Assembly (NCBI GenBank): GCA_007026445.1
Contig: VDMD01000002.1
Coordinates: forward strand, 1,860,001 to 1,924,000
DNA length: 64,000 nt
Direction: 5' to 3'
Origin: Schizophyllum amplum
Taxonomy: Eukaryota > Basidiomycota > Agaricomycetes > Agaricales > Schizophyllaceae
The position numbers were made by a program, and so were the translations under genes. Below the pieces are notes generated by a model. The model was not told the DNA's origin. It did not search any database and was given only the letters and a program-made list of their open reading frames with translations. How positions within the stretch are numbered: the first letter of the stretch is position 1; each line of letters starts with the position of its first letter. Of this stretch, positions 11,501 to 21,440 are shown piece after piece.

Positions 11501-11755
11501 TGGAGGATAGAAACCACCCGCGAATTCGCCTCCCTGGGTCAAGGGCTGCTTCTCCACATAGTCGTCGTCGGCCTGGCCAAACTCGTTGGCGCCGGCGAGG
11601 GTCGGGGTGCTGTCGTACGGGCGGAGCGAGGATGTGCTGTCCGCTGCGTATGGGCGCGCCTGCTCCGCAAAGTGGGTCTGGCGCGGGCGGTCGGCGAAGG
11701 GATCGCCAAAGGTCTCCTGGCTGTGACTCCCGTACGGGGCGCGGTTATCGGTCAT
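8562..11755 (-). CDS. Chitin synthase, division 1 (class III-like)
   Basis: Plasma-membrane family-2 glycosyltransferase that polymerises UDP-GlcNAc into chitin. The disordered N-terminus ([20 protein letters not shown]) leads to the chitin synthase N-domain ([15 protein letters not shown]). Catalytic motifs follow in order: [28 protein letters not shown], the EDR triad in [10 protein letters not shown], and the processivity motif QRRRW. After this come multiple membrane segments, the conserved block [12 protein letters not shown] and a final helix. The last intron (donor GTAAGT after FTG) gives the natural C-terminus [12 protein letters not shown] and removes a long false extension. About a dozen introns; roughly 870 residues. 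Class II and III cannot be separated with confidence without an alignment. Confidence 0.93.
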
Positions 11756-12266
11756 GGCGGCGGGCGATGGGCGCGGTCGATGACGGCGGCGACGACGACG
11801 GTGGGCGTGACGGTGTGGGAGAAGGAGCGAGTAAGTAGTTGGACTGCGGTAGTCGGGAAAACGAATTTAATATTCTGATGGCAACGCCGACGACCCCATT
11901 CTTGTCCCGGGCTTGTCGCTGTTTGGTTGCACTTGCACCGGATTGCGATGACCTTTACAGCACTTGGCACTCTATTGTACTCAAAACAATAATTATGCAC
12001 CTTGTCCTTGTTCCGGCGGTGGCACAAACTCCCCGCATCGCCATGAATAATGTGCCTTTCACGAATAGATCCGCGATTTCGGGCTCTGAACTCCGTCACC
12101 TTCAACAAGCATGGTCCGCGATGACCAGAGATCCAGCGAACGAACTTCAACCAACAGTGACACGACCGGCAACAGAAATGCCGTTCGCCGTTGCACATGA
12201 AAGCGCCTGCCCGGTGCACACTCCCCTCCTCTCACTTCTCTCTCGACACCCAGCATCCTACCCACC
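11756..12266. promoter_or_regulatory. Divergent promoter region, chitin synthase / GST-like
   Basis: 511 bp between two start codons. No clear TATA box was seen. The long open frame from 11839 on the plus strand runs through this region and on into the first two GST-gene introns, and it shows no protein family resemblance, so it is not called. Confidence 0.45.
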
Positions 12267-14509
12267 ATGTCCGTCATCCTCTACCGGTGAGACTTCACGG
12301 AGCGCCCACCGTACAACCATAGCTGATGCACCCACTAGCTACGACGGCTCGCCCTTCGGCGCCAAAGTCGAGAGCATGCTGGCGCTCAAAAGTCTGCCTG
12401 CGGCCCACGTCAACGTGCGTGCGATCTTTGCTCGGTGTGGCAGAGGGTATCGTCGGTGTGGCAGCGCGACTCGATGTGATGCACAGGACGATCCCGTGCG
12501 GCACAGCGACCGTCCCGTACAAAATCCCGCTCCGAATGAACCTTTACCGACGCCAAATCACCTTCACCTCTACCTGCGTCTGATCACGTCTCACAGGTCT
12601 CCCCCATCCTCCCTCGCCCGGAAATTTTTGAGCTTTTGGGCGTCGGGTACCGCCGCATCCCGGTGTTGGCCATCGGGAGGGATCTGTACTGCGATTCCAG
12701 GTGCGTGAATGCTCGGTATGACGGTTCCGGAGTCGGGACCACCTGTCCTTGTCTATTCCTGGGTGTTCTTGTTGAGGAGAGCAACGGTCTATCTCCATTC
12801 TGAATCCGGCTCACCCGGTGTACTAAAGTTCACCCACAAACCAACCTACCTACCCCACAGCCTAATTGCTTCCGTCCTCGAGCGGCGCTTTCCACCCTCT
12901 GCGGGCTACGGCACCTTGTTTCCCAAGAGGAAAGATGGCGGGAGTGTTGATACGGGTGAGTCGAGAGTTATCCGTATCCTGCATTATCCCTCGAAATACG
13001 TGTACTTCTTCGTGCTTGCCCCTACGTCGGTAGTCCCGGGGTTTTTTTTTGTCAATTTCTACCCCCGTTCCCCATATGATGCTACTTCAACCTGCTATTC
13101 GCATTTATGAAATCTCAGAGTGCTAACTCTGCCACCCACCCAGGCCTCGTCAAGGCGCTCGCCCAGTTCTATGCCGACAGCGCGCTTTTCCCGACCGCGG
13201 TACCGCTGCTCTCATGGGACAAGGTGCCCGCTGCTTTTCTAAGCGATAGGAGCAAAGTGCGTCTGTTTTTTCTATCCTGTCTTTTCCTCATGTTGGTTCG
13301 CGTATCTGCGTGTCTCTCCACTTTCTCGAGCGGCGAGCGTTAATCTGGAATAGCCGCAGCAGCACCGTTCTGCTCGAGCCTTGTCACGGCCCACTTTTCG
13401 CTCAACTCTATAGCTAACGCTCACTCTTCCATCACCAGATGACCGGCGCGCAGATCAACCCGTCGACCATGAAAGCGCTCCGGGGCCGCAGCTTGAGCGC
13501 GATGAGATCGCATATGGTGAGTGCAGCCTCTCGCCATTATAATGGAACCCCTCCCTTCCCTAACGGACCACCATCCCATGCACTCGCCTTCATCCACCTA
13601 CGTCGCCTTCACCCACCTACGACGTCGCCTTCACCCACCGCCCCCTCCAATTCCTCAGACCCTCGTCGAGCAACAGCTCTCCGACGGCCGCCAGTGGCTC
13701 TTCGACACCGAGACCCCCGGCCTGGCCGACCTCGCGGTGTTCTTCGTGCTCGACTGGGTGCGCGGCTTCCCGGGCGTGGGTGGGGAGCTGTTCGATAAAG
13801 TGAAGTTTGGGAGGACAGTTGAGGTGAGTGGTTTATGATTGGATAGGTCTTGGGGTGATAGGCTTGCTTGGTCTGCGCATATTAACGCGTCCGATCCTGC
13901 TAAAATCTGATCCTGCAAGCATCCGATCCTGCAAACGTACTCGTGCTCACCCTACCTCGCAGTGGCTCGACAACCTCAGCGCCCACCTGAAAGGCCTCAA
14001 AGCTAGCCTGCCCAAGCCTGAGAAGGTCTCTGGGAAGGAGGCGGCGGCTCGGATAGCGACGGCGTCGGTCGAGACTCTGGCCTTCGATGACAAAAGCAGG
14101 AGGGCGTTTCCCGCATTTGACGAGACGGCCGCGGGCCTGCTGGGCGTGAAGCAGGGCGCGGTGGTATCCATCGTGCCGGAGGATAATTGTGAGTCATGTC
14201 CATGTTTGTTTGATTCTCCATTCTTGCAAGCTTCCCGCAACCATTTGTTTGCCTTGCTGCTCGCGATCTGCTCATATGCTCACCTGGCTCGCGAGCTCAT
14301 CTGCACAGCTGGCTCGCGATCTGCTCATTTGCACACCTTGTTTGCAACCGCTCACGATTCTCGCAGCGCGCGACTACCCGACAACGGGGCTGCTCGTTGG
14401 CCTGAACGACGAAGAGTACATATTGGAGGTGAAGGGGGAAGCGGGGACTTGCCTATGTCATTTCCCGCGGATGAGGTATGCGGTTGTGAGTAAGGCGGCC
14501 AAGCTGTAG
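12267..14509 (+). CDS. Glutathione S-transferase-fold protein
   Basis: The N-terminal thioredoxin-like GST domain starts MSVILYRYDGSPFGAKVE and contains the GYRRIPVLAIGRDLYCDSS block, where the cis-Pro (IPV) and the Asp-Ser of the glutathione site are visible. An all-helical C-terminal part includes DTETPGLADLAVFFVLDWV, the usual D-x-x-D helix region. An extra C-terminal module after about residue 250 ends YAVVSKAAKL and contains DYPTTGLLVGLNDEEYIL. At least seven exons; the second intron is about 180 nt, long for this window. No catalytic Ser/Cys is evident beyond the SPFG start, so enzyme activity is not certain. Roughly 360 residues. Confidence 0.78.
13583..13639. repeat. Intronic tandem repeat 1 (GST-like gene)
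   Basis: CGTCGCCTTCACCCACC occurs at 13601 and 13623 with a diverged copy at 13582. The period is about 20-22 bp. All copies lie inside one intron of the GST-like gene. Confidence 0.7.
13891..13932. repeat. Intronic tandem repeat 2 (GST-like gene)
   Basis: CCGATCCTGC at 13891, CTGATCCTGC at 13907 and CCGATCCTGC at 13923, an exact 16-bp period, in the intron before the WLDNL exon. Confidence 0.75.
14258..14328. repeat. Intronic repeat 3 (GST-like gene)
   Basis: GCTCGCGATCTGCTCAT at 14259 and again at 14312, with a shuffled copy (GGCTCGCGAGCTCATC) at 14286 between them. All lie in the last intron of the GST-like gene, which ends near 14367. Confidence 0.7.
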
Positions 14510-14636
14510 ATGATGGAGCTGCGGGTTTGCCCGAGAGCACTTCGTCGATGTGTTGACGAGTGTAAAATGCATTGTCCAGGTAATGTAATCAAGTCCAAGT
14601 AACCGTCGATATGATATTTTCATCACTGGCCAGATG

Positions 14637-15337
14637 CTACCGCGTCCCATACACATGCGCGCAGCGCTTTTCGAAAGCGTGAATCATTATGTTGGGCTCC
14701 TTGCCGAAGACGGCTGACATGGCGGCGGCATGCAATGGGTTTGTGAAAGCATAAGCCAGGTCAATTGTAACGAGGGTGGACTGAGGATCGCCCTGAGCAG
14801 GTTTGAAACGCCAGACCGTGGACAGGGTCTTGAAGGTATTGGATGCGGACGGTGCGGCGACGGCCTGCAAAGTGTCAGCGCGCGAGCAGACAAGGAGAAC
14901 ATGAAGGCGAGAGGAGCATTGAGGCGCACGCACCTCGACAAAGGAGTCCGGTATGCAGGTGACGTGACTGGTGTAGCTGACGTTGAAGGGCTTGAAGCCG
15001 ACGGTCAGTTCCGCCTTCATGAAGTGTTTGCCGTCTTCAAGCGGTTGGCGCTCGAGTATTCGCGAGCCTGAGCAGTAGGGGATAAAGCGTGGATAGGACT
15101 CTACGTTGGACACGACGTCATACAACTGTTTCTGTGTGTAACTGAGAAGAGGTGTGAGTCGGGGAGGAGAGGGGAGGGGAGGGAGACTGACGGGAGAACC
15201 TTGGTCTCGTGTACTGTTTGCGGTGCGTTTGAAAATGCTTGTGGGAGCGGGGGGAATGAGAATATGCGGCGGCGAGCTGCAGCTGAGCGCGCGCAGGGGA
15301 CGCGCACGGCGGGGCGGAGGAGGAGCGCGTTCAACAT
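14637..15337 (-). CDS. COQ10: Coenzyme Q-binding protein COQ10 (START domain), mitochondrial
   Basis: Binds ubiquinone and supports its delivery in the mitochondrial inner membrane. Exons 15192-15337, 14934-15141 and 14637-14864 join to 193 residues. The first exon is a typical mitochondrial presequence: Arg-rich, no acidic residues (LLRPAVRVPCARSAAARRR). The START/polyketide-cyclase fold follows with YDVVSNVESYPRFIPYCSGS, the AELTVGFKPFNVSYTSHV block, STVWRFKP and ending MIHAFEKRCAHVYGTR. These match the family in order and length. The gene shares a 258-bp divergent promoter with the gene at 15596. Confidence 0.93.
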
Positions 15338-15595
15338 GATGATGGTTCGGGTGAAGGCCCGCTTGGCCCGCGTTCTCTATTGCGGCCGCGGGATCAGCGC
15401 GTCGAATACCCGGCGTCGTCGAGCGAAGCAGCGGCGGCGGTGGCGGGCACCGGACTGTCGCGCGTCGTCACTTCAGCTTCGGGATTCCCGGCAAGAGAAA
15501 GGGGTAACTGATTCGCCGCCATCAGCGCGACCGCTGACCGCTGACCGCCGTCTGATGATCCTTGACCGCAGCCGCCAGCCTCTCCCGACGCGCAG
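15338..15595. promoter_or_regulatory. Divergent promoter, COQ10 / PH-like protein
   Basis: 258 bp between two start codons, GC-rich and without a TATA box. It contains GCGGCCGCGG at about 15382-15391 and a pair of CGCTGACCGCTGACCG direct repeats near 15530-15545. Factor identity is unknown. Confidence 0.4.
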
Positions 15596-18500
15596 ATGCA
15601 TGCCGCGTTCGATGCGGACGACGGCGAGGACAAGCTCCTCCCGATTACCTGCCGCTTCCGTGCGTCTTCCCGCCCGTCTTCTGTCCGTGCTTCCCGCTCA
15701 CCGCGCCACCAGTCCCCTACGATCAGTGGCTTACCACCCATCTCTCCCCCGACTGGAAGGTCCACCAGCTCAAATCGTACGTCCTCAGCAAGTGTCTCTC
15801 GAACTACGATGCCACCGAGCTCGGCGCCCCGCCGCCGGACCCTCACCAGGGCGCGCGTCCCCCCTCGCCGATCACATTCGCGAAGCAGCCGCACCCCCAC
15901 GACCGCCGCCGCTCCGTCTCCCCTATCCAATTCGCGCGCGCAAAGTCGCCCACCGCGGACAGCGGCGGCGAGGAGAAGGCCACGAAGCAAGTTGAAGACG
16001 ATGGCTACCAGGAAGACGACGAATGGGATGACCAGGACGTGGACGAGGTCGTCTTCGTCCATCGAACACAGAAGCCGGCGGCAGCGAAATCCAAGGACTC
16101 CAGCAAGAAAAAGCGCCTCCGCCCGCACCATCTCACCATCATCCGCTTCTCCACCGGCCAGGCGCTGGAGGACGATTTCAATGTGTCCATGTACGACTTT
16201 TCGCCCTACGAGCTTCTCGAAGTTCATCGCTCGGGCTTTATTGTACCCTTGAGACGAGACGCGCTCGAAGACTACTGCATGCCCTTCTGGGAAGGGCCCG
16301 TCAAGGTCTTGAAGCCCATGCGTGACTCCGACTACGAATGGCGCGACAAGTGGCTCGTCGCGCACGATTGCGCCTTGCACATATGCCGGAGTGAGAACGT
16401 AAGTGCTATGTAGACGCTGCCGCCTTTATGACTCATGCTTTACAGGACCACGAAGCCACGCACGAACTGCCCATGTCCGCCCTTGTCGCTGTCTGCACGC
16501 CGGACCACCTCAACCTGCCGTCGATCTCCTGGTCCTCGTCTGGCTCAGAGCAGCGGCGGATCGTCTGCGCAAGATTCGCGATGGCAGCTGGCGACATCGG
16601 CACCCTGGACATTACAAAGCGAGATAAAGGCAAGTCCCTCAAGAAGTTGCGCCTCAGCAAGAGCAAGGACGACGGCCCCATCGCTCTCGGATCGAGCCCC
16701 CTGACACTTGAATCCGGCTCTGGCTCCCCACCCGGTACGGGCAGAGCCAGGAGCTCCTTCCTACCTGCTAATTCCTCTCGACTGCGACCCACCCTCGACA
16801 TCACCGCTCTTTCTGGCGAGAAGCCTTCGTCTCCCACACCTCCTTCGCAGAGCATCCCATCTATCATGATGGCGGTGGCGCCAGATGGCAATATACGCGC
16901 CAAGTCGCGGACGGCGACGACCACGGAGAGCCATCGTCGGCTCCTGAGCGACGATGATTCCGGTAATCACTCGTCCTCCGAGAGCGGGCTATCATCGCCA
17001 GTGTTCGCGCATACGCCCTTGACGGAGCGCGATGAGGAGATGAGCGACATGGAGCAGCCGCAATTGAAAGGCTTGGACTCGAAAGCGCGGTTGAGGGAGC
17101 TTTATAAGCCCAAGTTTGGCTCGGTGAAGTTGGGTGGGAAGCTACATGACGACTATGGGGAGCGCACACCTGACTCGGAGGCGTCGTTCCCGCAGGCAAG
17201 AAACGACAAGCGCTCAAAAACTCCGACGCAGACACATACTACGGATTCTTCACAGGGTCAATGGGTTGTCTTTGACCTGAGTAATGATGATGGTGCGTAT
17301 CTTCTGACTGTGTACCACGCTTGGGGCTGATAGTATATTCTCAAGCATATACATCCTTCCTTCGCGTCTTGCATCGGTGGCCTGCGCAAAATGAGACCTA
17401 CAGTATTAACTCCACCTACATTCCTTGGGTCGCCTCCGCACCTGGCTTCTACCAAGACGACCACGAAGTCAACGACGGCGCGCCCTTTACCGCAAGCGTC
17501 GAACACGCCGCCACCTCCGGGCGGCCCATGGCGTCCCAGTATCCGGAATGGCGGTTGTGGGCGACAGCCCGCGCCCGCGATGCTGGCTTTGGCGACTCGG
17601 CCCTTCTCAAAGTGGCCATGGGTATCGCGGCCCAGACTCGGATGCCGGACAGGATGAGCGAGAAGAAGCGCGGGAAGCAGCGGGAGCGCGGCGCCAGCGT
17701 CGCGGAGTCCTTCTCGTGGTCGACTGCTGAACCATTGGAGGGCTCGGAGAGCGAGAGCGAGGCTGAGTGGCCCGGGTGGATGGGGGATATACGGCGACAA
17801 GCTAGTGTGCGCAAACGGCAGGCCTTGATCAATCACTATCGTGAAGAATCAGGGTCAACGACCAGCGCATCGGCGACGTACAACTCTGACTCTATGTCCT
17901 CATCCGCGCAGATGTCGGTGTCGTCGTCGAGTGTGTATCCGAGCGGTACTCGCAGCCCGCGAAGTCACGCCTGGAGCACGAACTCGCACAAGCTGCCGCC
18001 GCGCATGGGGCTGCCACCTGCTTTCCAGCACGCACGGCCGCAATGGGCCGGCCAGAACCTTATCCCGCCAGACGATCTCCTGTCTCCCTCATATGCTGGC
18101 CGTCGGCCCAGCCTGCCCAACCTACCCCTCCCACCACCTAAGAACGTCTCCGGTCGCGCGGCCTCGAACCCATCCGCCCTCGCTACAACCACCATGGCAA
18201 GCGCCACCACCACGCCCATCGTCTCACCCATCGCCACAGCTGCATCCTCCTCCAGCAGCCGCACCCTCCCTGGCGGCGCGCCCCTCCCCCGCCGCGCGAG
18301 CTCCGCGGGCATCCTCGGCTTCAACGGGCTCAAGAAGAAGGCGAGCGTGGACCAGGACGCGCGGGAGCGCGACGTGCGCGAGCGCGAGCGCGACCAGCGC
18401 GACCGGCAGCGGCGCCTCGAGCGCGAGCGCGGGCGCCCAGCGGAGGACCGCGGGCACCGGTCGAAGCTGTCGCTCTCGTCGTCGACACAGCCGCAGCCGG

Positions 18501-18715
18501 GCGTGTCGCGTACGCGCACCATGCTGCGACGCGCGGCGTCGGGGTCGAACCTGCGGGAGGACGCAGCGCACGGCGAACTGAGGGAGGTGGACGCGGCGAG
18601 TCAGACGAGCTCGAAGAAGGGCGAGGGGGGCTCGACGAAGAAGAAGAAAATGAGTCGGTCGGAGTGGATAGTGAAGGGGTTGGAGGACGCGCTGGATTTT
18701 GTGGAGGGCAAGTGA
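15596..18715 (+). CDS. Large disordered protein with PH-like N-terminal domain
   Basis: Exons 15596-15659, 15713-16398, 16446-17292 and 17334-18715 join in frame to 992 residues. I do not recognise a named family. Near residues 190-320 a PH-like fold is suggested by EDYCMPFWEGPVKVLKPM, WRDKWLVAHDCALHICRS and HELPMSALVAV, the pattern of beta strands and W-x-x-K-W-x-V seen in PH domains. A short folded block in the last exon (LHRWPAQNETYSINSTYIPW) is likely conserved. The rest is Ser/Pro/Arg-rich and disordered, with an Arg/Glu-repeat segment (ARERDVRERERDQRD) around residue 870. The C-terminus WIVKGLEDALDFVEGK looks like an amphipathic helix. A membrane or cortical scaffold is only an inference. 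Confidence 0.7.
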
Positions 18716-19285
18716 CTTACGGTCGACGATGTTTTTGACGCCTTCTCGAGTTCGCGCTTGACCATCCATCCATGTCCCTGGTTTATGTATGTGGCTAAAC
18801 GACCTTTTCAGTTGGTCCTATTGTTATTACGTTTGCTGCTTTTCGTTCTCACTTAAGGTTTTAAGCTGCATCTCCCTCGTAATCAGTATTGCACAGCAGG
18901 TCTTCTTATTCCTCGCACTTTATTATACGCCACGATATCAAATTTCAATGATGCATCCCTCCTCGAATATGCAGTGGATAGCTATCGTGGTTTTTTCGTG
19001 TTAGTAGCTATCCTCCTTACAGTCATCCACCACTCAATGAGCAGCCGGAACTTCTCGAGGCTCGGACTTTTTTTACGCACGTATTTGGGCAATTGTAAGT
19101 ACAACGATCATATGCAAGTGTCAATGCCTACTGGTACATGAACTTTCCTGGCATTCATATGCGTGGGTAGAGTAGGAAAACTGGATCATGGTGAGATGCC
19201 CGGCTTAGGGGCAAACCGCTCTCTGAGCAGTTTGTCACATCACGCGGCAACTGCCGACATTTGCTTCCTGGGGCGTGGAGGGACT
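18716..19285. other. Intergenic, no gene seen
   Basis: The AT-richer 3' flank of the PH-like gene. Open frames are short and resemble nothing known. Confidence 0.6.
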
Positions 19286-19595
19286 GGGATGCTGCTCTTT
19301 TTTTTTTTTTGAAATCATTTTATGGACCGCAGGTGCTACCTATGGTGGTCCTTCCCCTCTTTACATGTAGGTAGTACGAAATAAAGCCTTTGTCCCATGT
19401 CTCGTCCGTTGACTCCCTGTTGAGGCTCCGAGAGGCCTGCGAGCGAAGTAAGTTCCCTCGCAGCCCGACGCGTCCCAGCGCCGTTTCTCGGCCGCCTCGT
19501 CCTGCTGTTCGTACTTCTCCATCTGAGCTGGTATATACCAGCCATTCGCTGATCATCGCGCCGTGGGCCTTGAAGTGCCCGGGGATGCTGCTCTT
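19286..19595 (-). mobile_element. Retroposed insert with poly-A tract and 14-bp target-site duplication
   Basis: GGGATGCTGCTCTT occurs perfectly at 19286-19299 and 19582-19595. Immediately inside the left copy is a run of T (19298-19310, sharing its first two T with the repeat), which is a poly-A tail on the minus strand. The roughly 270 bp of unique sequence in between is therefore a 3'-terminal cDNA copy inserted by target-primed reverse transcription. On the minus strand it contains protein-like frames, notably MEKYEQQDEAAEKRRWD in one frame and FKAHGAMISEW just upstream in another. This suggests a 5'-truncated, frameshifted copy of an mRNA or of a LINE-type element. It has no recognised tRNA-derived promoter, so a SINE is less likely. 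The source gene is unknown. Confidence 0.65.
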
Positions 19596-20077
19596 ACTGC
19601 GTGCTATAATACTATGTCTAGATATCCCAGGACTTTTGGGTCATTATTGGGTTGTTCTGGCGCACCATGCACGAGCGACGTCCTCCACGTGCCGCCGACT
19701 CGGAAGAACGGGACGATTGACCCGATAGGTGACGTGACGAATCGCAGCTCATTCGAGCAGCTCGAGCATCGGATGCTAGCCATATTGTCCTGACGCTCAG
19801 CATGGATATTCTAAACAGCACAGGCCTGCTCGATATGTGAGTCCTGATGTTGTAGAATTGTTCTGCGCGATTTGGACATCGGTTCGTATTTGTAGACAAT
19901 AAGATAATTTGGCATGGGCCAAAATCGTGCTGCTCAAACACGTTCCTCGGCCTGCTCCTCGTTCTGTACGTCGCCTGTCGCGACGAAAGTTGGCATACAT
20001 GTACATCTTGTAGGTATGCTTACGCCTATCAATTTTCCGAGGCCCTCCCGGACTGTCAAGTGGTCCTGCAAGGCCGA

Positions 20078-20111
20078 CTGCTCATTGAGTGGTAGCTGCT
20101 CATTGAGTGGT
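20078..20111. repeat. Short tandem duplication, 18-bp period
   Basis: CTGCTCATTGAGTGGT occurs at 20078 and 20096, directly adjacent except for an AG linker. It lies in a non-coding stretch. Confidence 0.75.
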
Positions 20112-20248
20112 GGATGACTGTACCTTCAAAACTTCATCTCTGGGTGTCTGATGATAGAAACGGGGCTGCGGAAAAGGGCGCGGCGAGGATGATCATGTCA
20201 TACATGTTTCCCTTTCAAGCACGTTTCATTGTGGGCTATTCATCCCGA

Positions 20249-20629
20249 TTAGGCAGGGATTATACTTGACTTGCGGGTAAGTAGTCTGCCTGGCCTGCAT
20301 GCGCAGTGCCAGTGGGAGGATAACAAGCGCCCCCGTCTGAGCTCTCGATAGTCGGGCAGAGGTCGATCTTCAGCACAAGAAGTGGAGCCTCCCAGATCGA
20401 TGTATTCTCCGAACCCAATAAGCAGGATTAAGTGAGTACTCGGAGACGTCTGCTGCATGTACCAAGGAAAACCCAGCGACATCAATGGACATGTCCAGAA
20501 GAACAGCAGTGCATATCCTCCGAGCCAAGGATCCCCGATACGGCTTCCACGAATTAAACCATACTGCGTCCGCTGGCTACTCCGCTTGCTGCATGCCTGG
20601 TGAACTGCTTCACAAGAGGGCGCGAACCA
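20249..20629 (-). pseudogene. Possible relic of a polytopic membrane protein (C-terminal part)
   Basis: A minus-strand open frame after a good splice acceptor (ctgtcag) reads like the end of a membrane protein. It has a basic loop (CSKRSSQRTQYG), then IGDPWLGGYALLFFWTCP and LMSLGFPWYMQQ. The pattern resembles the last helices of fungal wax-synthase-like O-acyltransferases, but this is a faint impression. All three frames of the candidate exon just upstream contain stops, and only about 300 bp lie between it and a TATA box. A full gene of that family does not fit, so a decayed relic or a non-coding transcript is more likely than an intact gene. Confidence 0.3.
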
Positions 20630-20964
20630 CTGACAGAGTCACATAAATATTGCGAGAAGGGCACGCGCGAAGTTTGGTAGAAGACAAAGCTACTCACCGC
20701 AAGTGAAGTCACTCAGCAGGCCTTACAGGAAGCGTGATGTATGACGACGGACGAAGGTTGCCTCAATAATGCAAGGTATACAGGGATCTGCGATGCACAA
20801 AGATTAGCTGCTGAGGTTAGAGTATATACGACGAGAGTCTGAAGCACGGCACTGCGCCCCTGAACGAAACAAGTCGAGCAAGCTAGTACTCACCTTGTAA
20901 ACCTGGCTTGAGGATGGAGGAAGGAGCAGGAAGGCTCTGAGGGATGCAGTACTTCTTCGACGCA

Positions 20965-20972
20965 CTTTTATA
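20965..20972 (-). promoter_or_regulatory. TATA box upstream of the relic
   Basis: TATAAAAG on the minus strand, followed downstream by consensus splice donors (GTGAGTACT, GTGAGTAGC) and acceptors but by no long open frame. This points to a spliced transcript of unclear coding status over 20.2-20.95 kb. The interval 20973-21440 is GC-rich and presumably holds the CNBP promoter. Confidence 0.4.
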
Positions 20973-21440
20973 CCCCACAGTCGCTGGGGGCGGCCCTGAG
21001 CAGACCATCGATGGGCGATAAGCCATCGGGTACTAGGGTCTGCAGATCCGGCCTTCCATGTCTCCCACACCCCATGGACTTGATTGCGACTCAACGGCGT
21101 TGCATTTCCATCTCAGCGGCGCTGAACGTCGCGGAGAACAAACCGCGGCATCTCCCGGAAGTGTGGGCGCGCCGTCACGATCCGCGGCCTGCACGGCCGG
21201 AGATAGGCAGGGCGGCGTCGGCCGGGCGGGATGGGTATCCGATAGCCGATGGCGTCCGGGCCTCCTTCACCATCAACCATCACCTCGTTGACTACTCCCC
21301 TTCGCATACCGGAGGCGCTGAGGAGTTGGGATTGCTGTCGATAGTCGAGTGGGTGTGAAGTGCTGAGGTGCGCGCCCCCCGTCACAGTTCGCGCGTACAA
21401 CGGCTGAGCAGTGCCCATATCGCAGGATACAGCAGTGAGC

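Noticed and set aside
11839..12708. 289-codon plus-strand open frame in the chitin synthase/GST interval
   Set aside because: It overlaps the start of the GST-like gene in another frame, has no family motif and unnatural composition; a chance frame in GC-rich DNA.
13030..13050. Second retroposon marked by a T10 run
   Set aside because: No flanking direct repeat was found and the run sits in an ordinary intron.
15394..16380. 328-codon minus-strand open frame
   Set aside because: It is the complement of the PH-like gene exon 2 and shows only codon-shadow composition.
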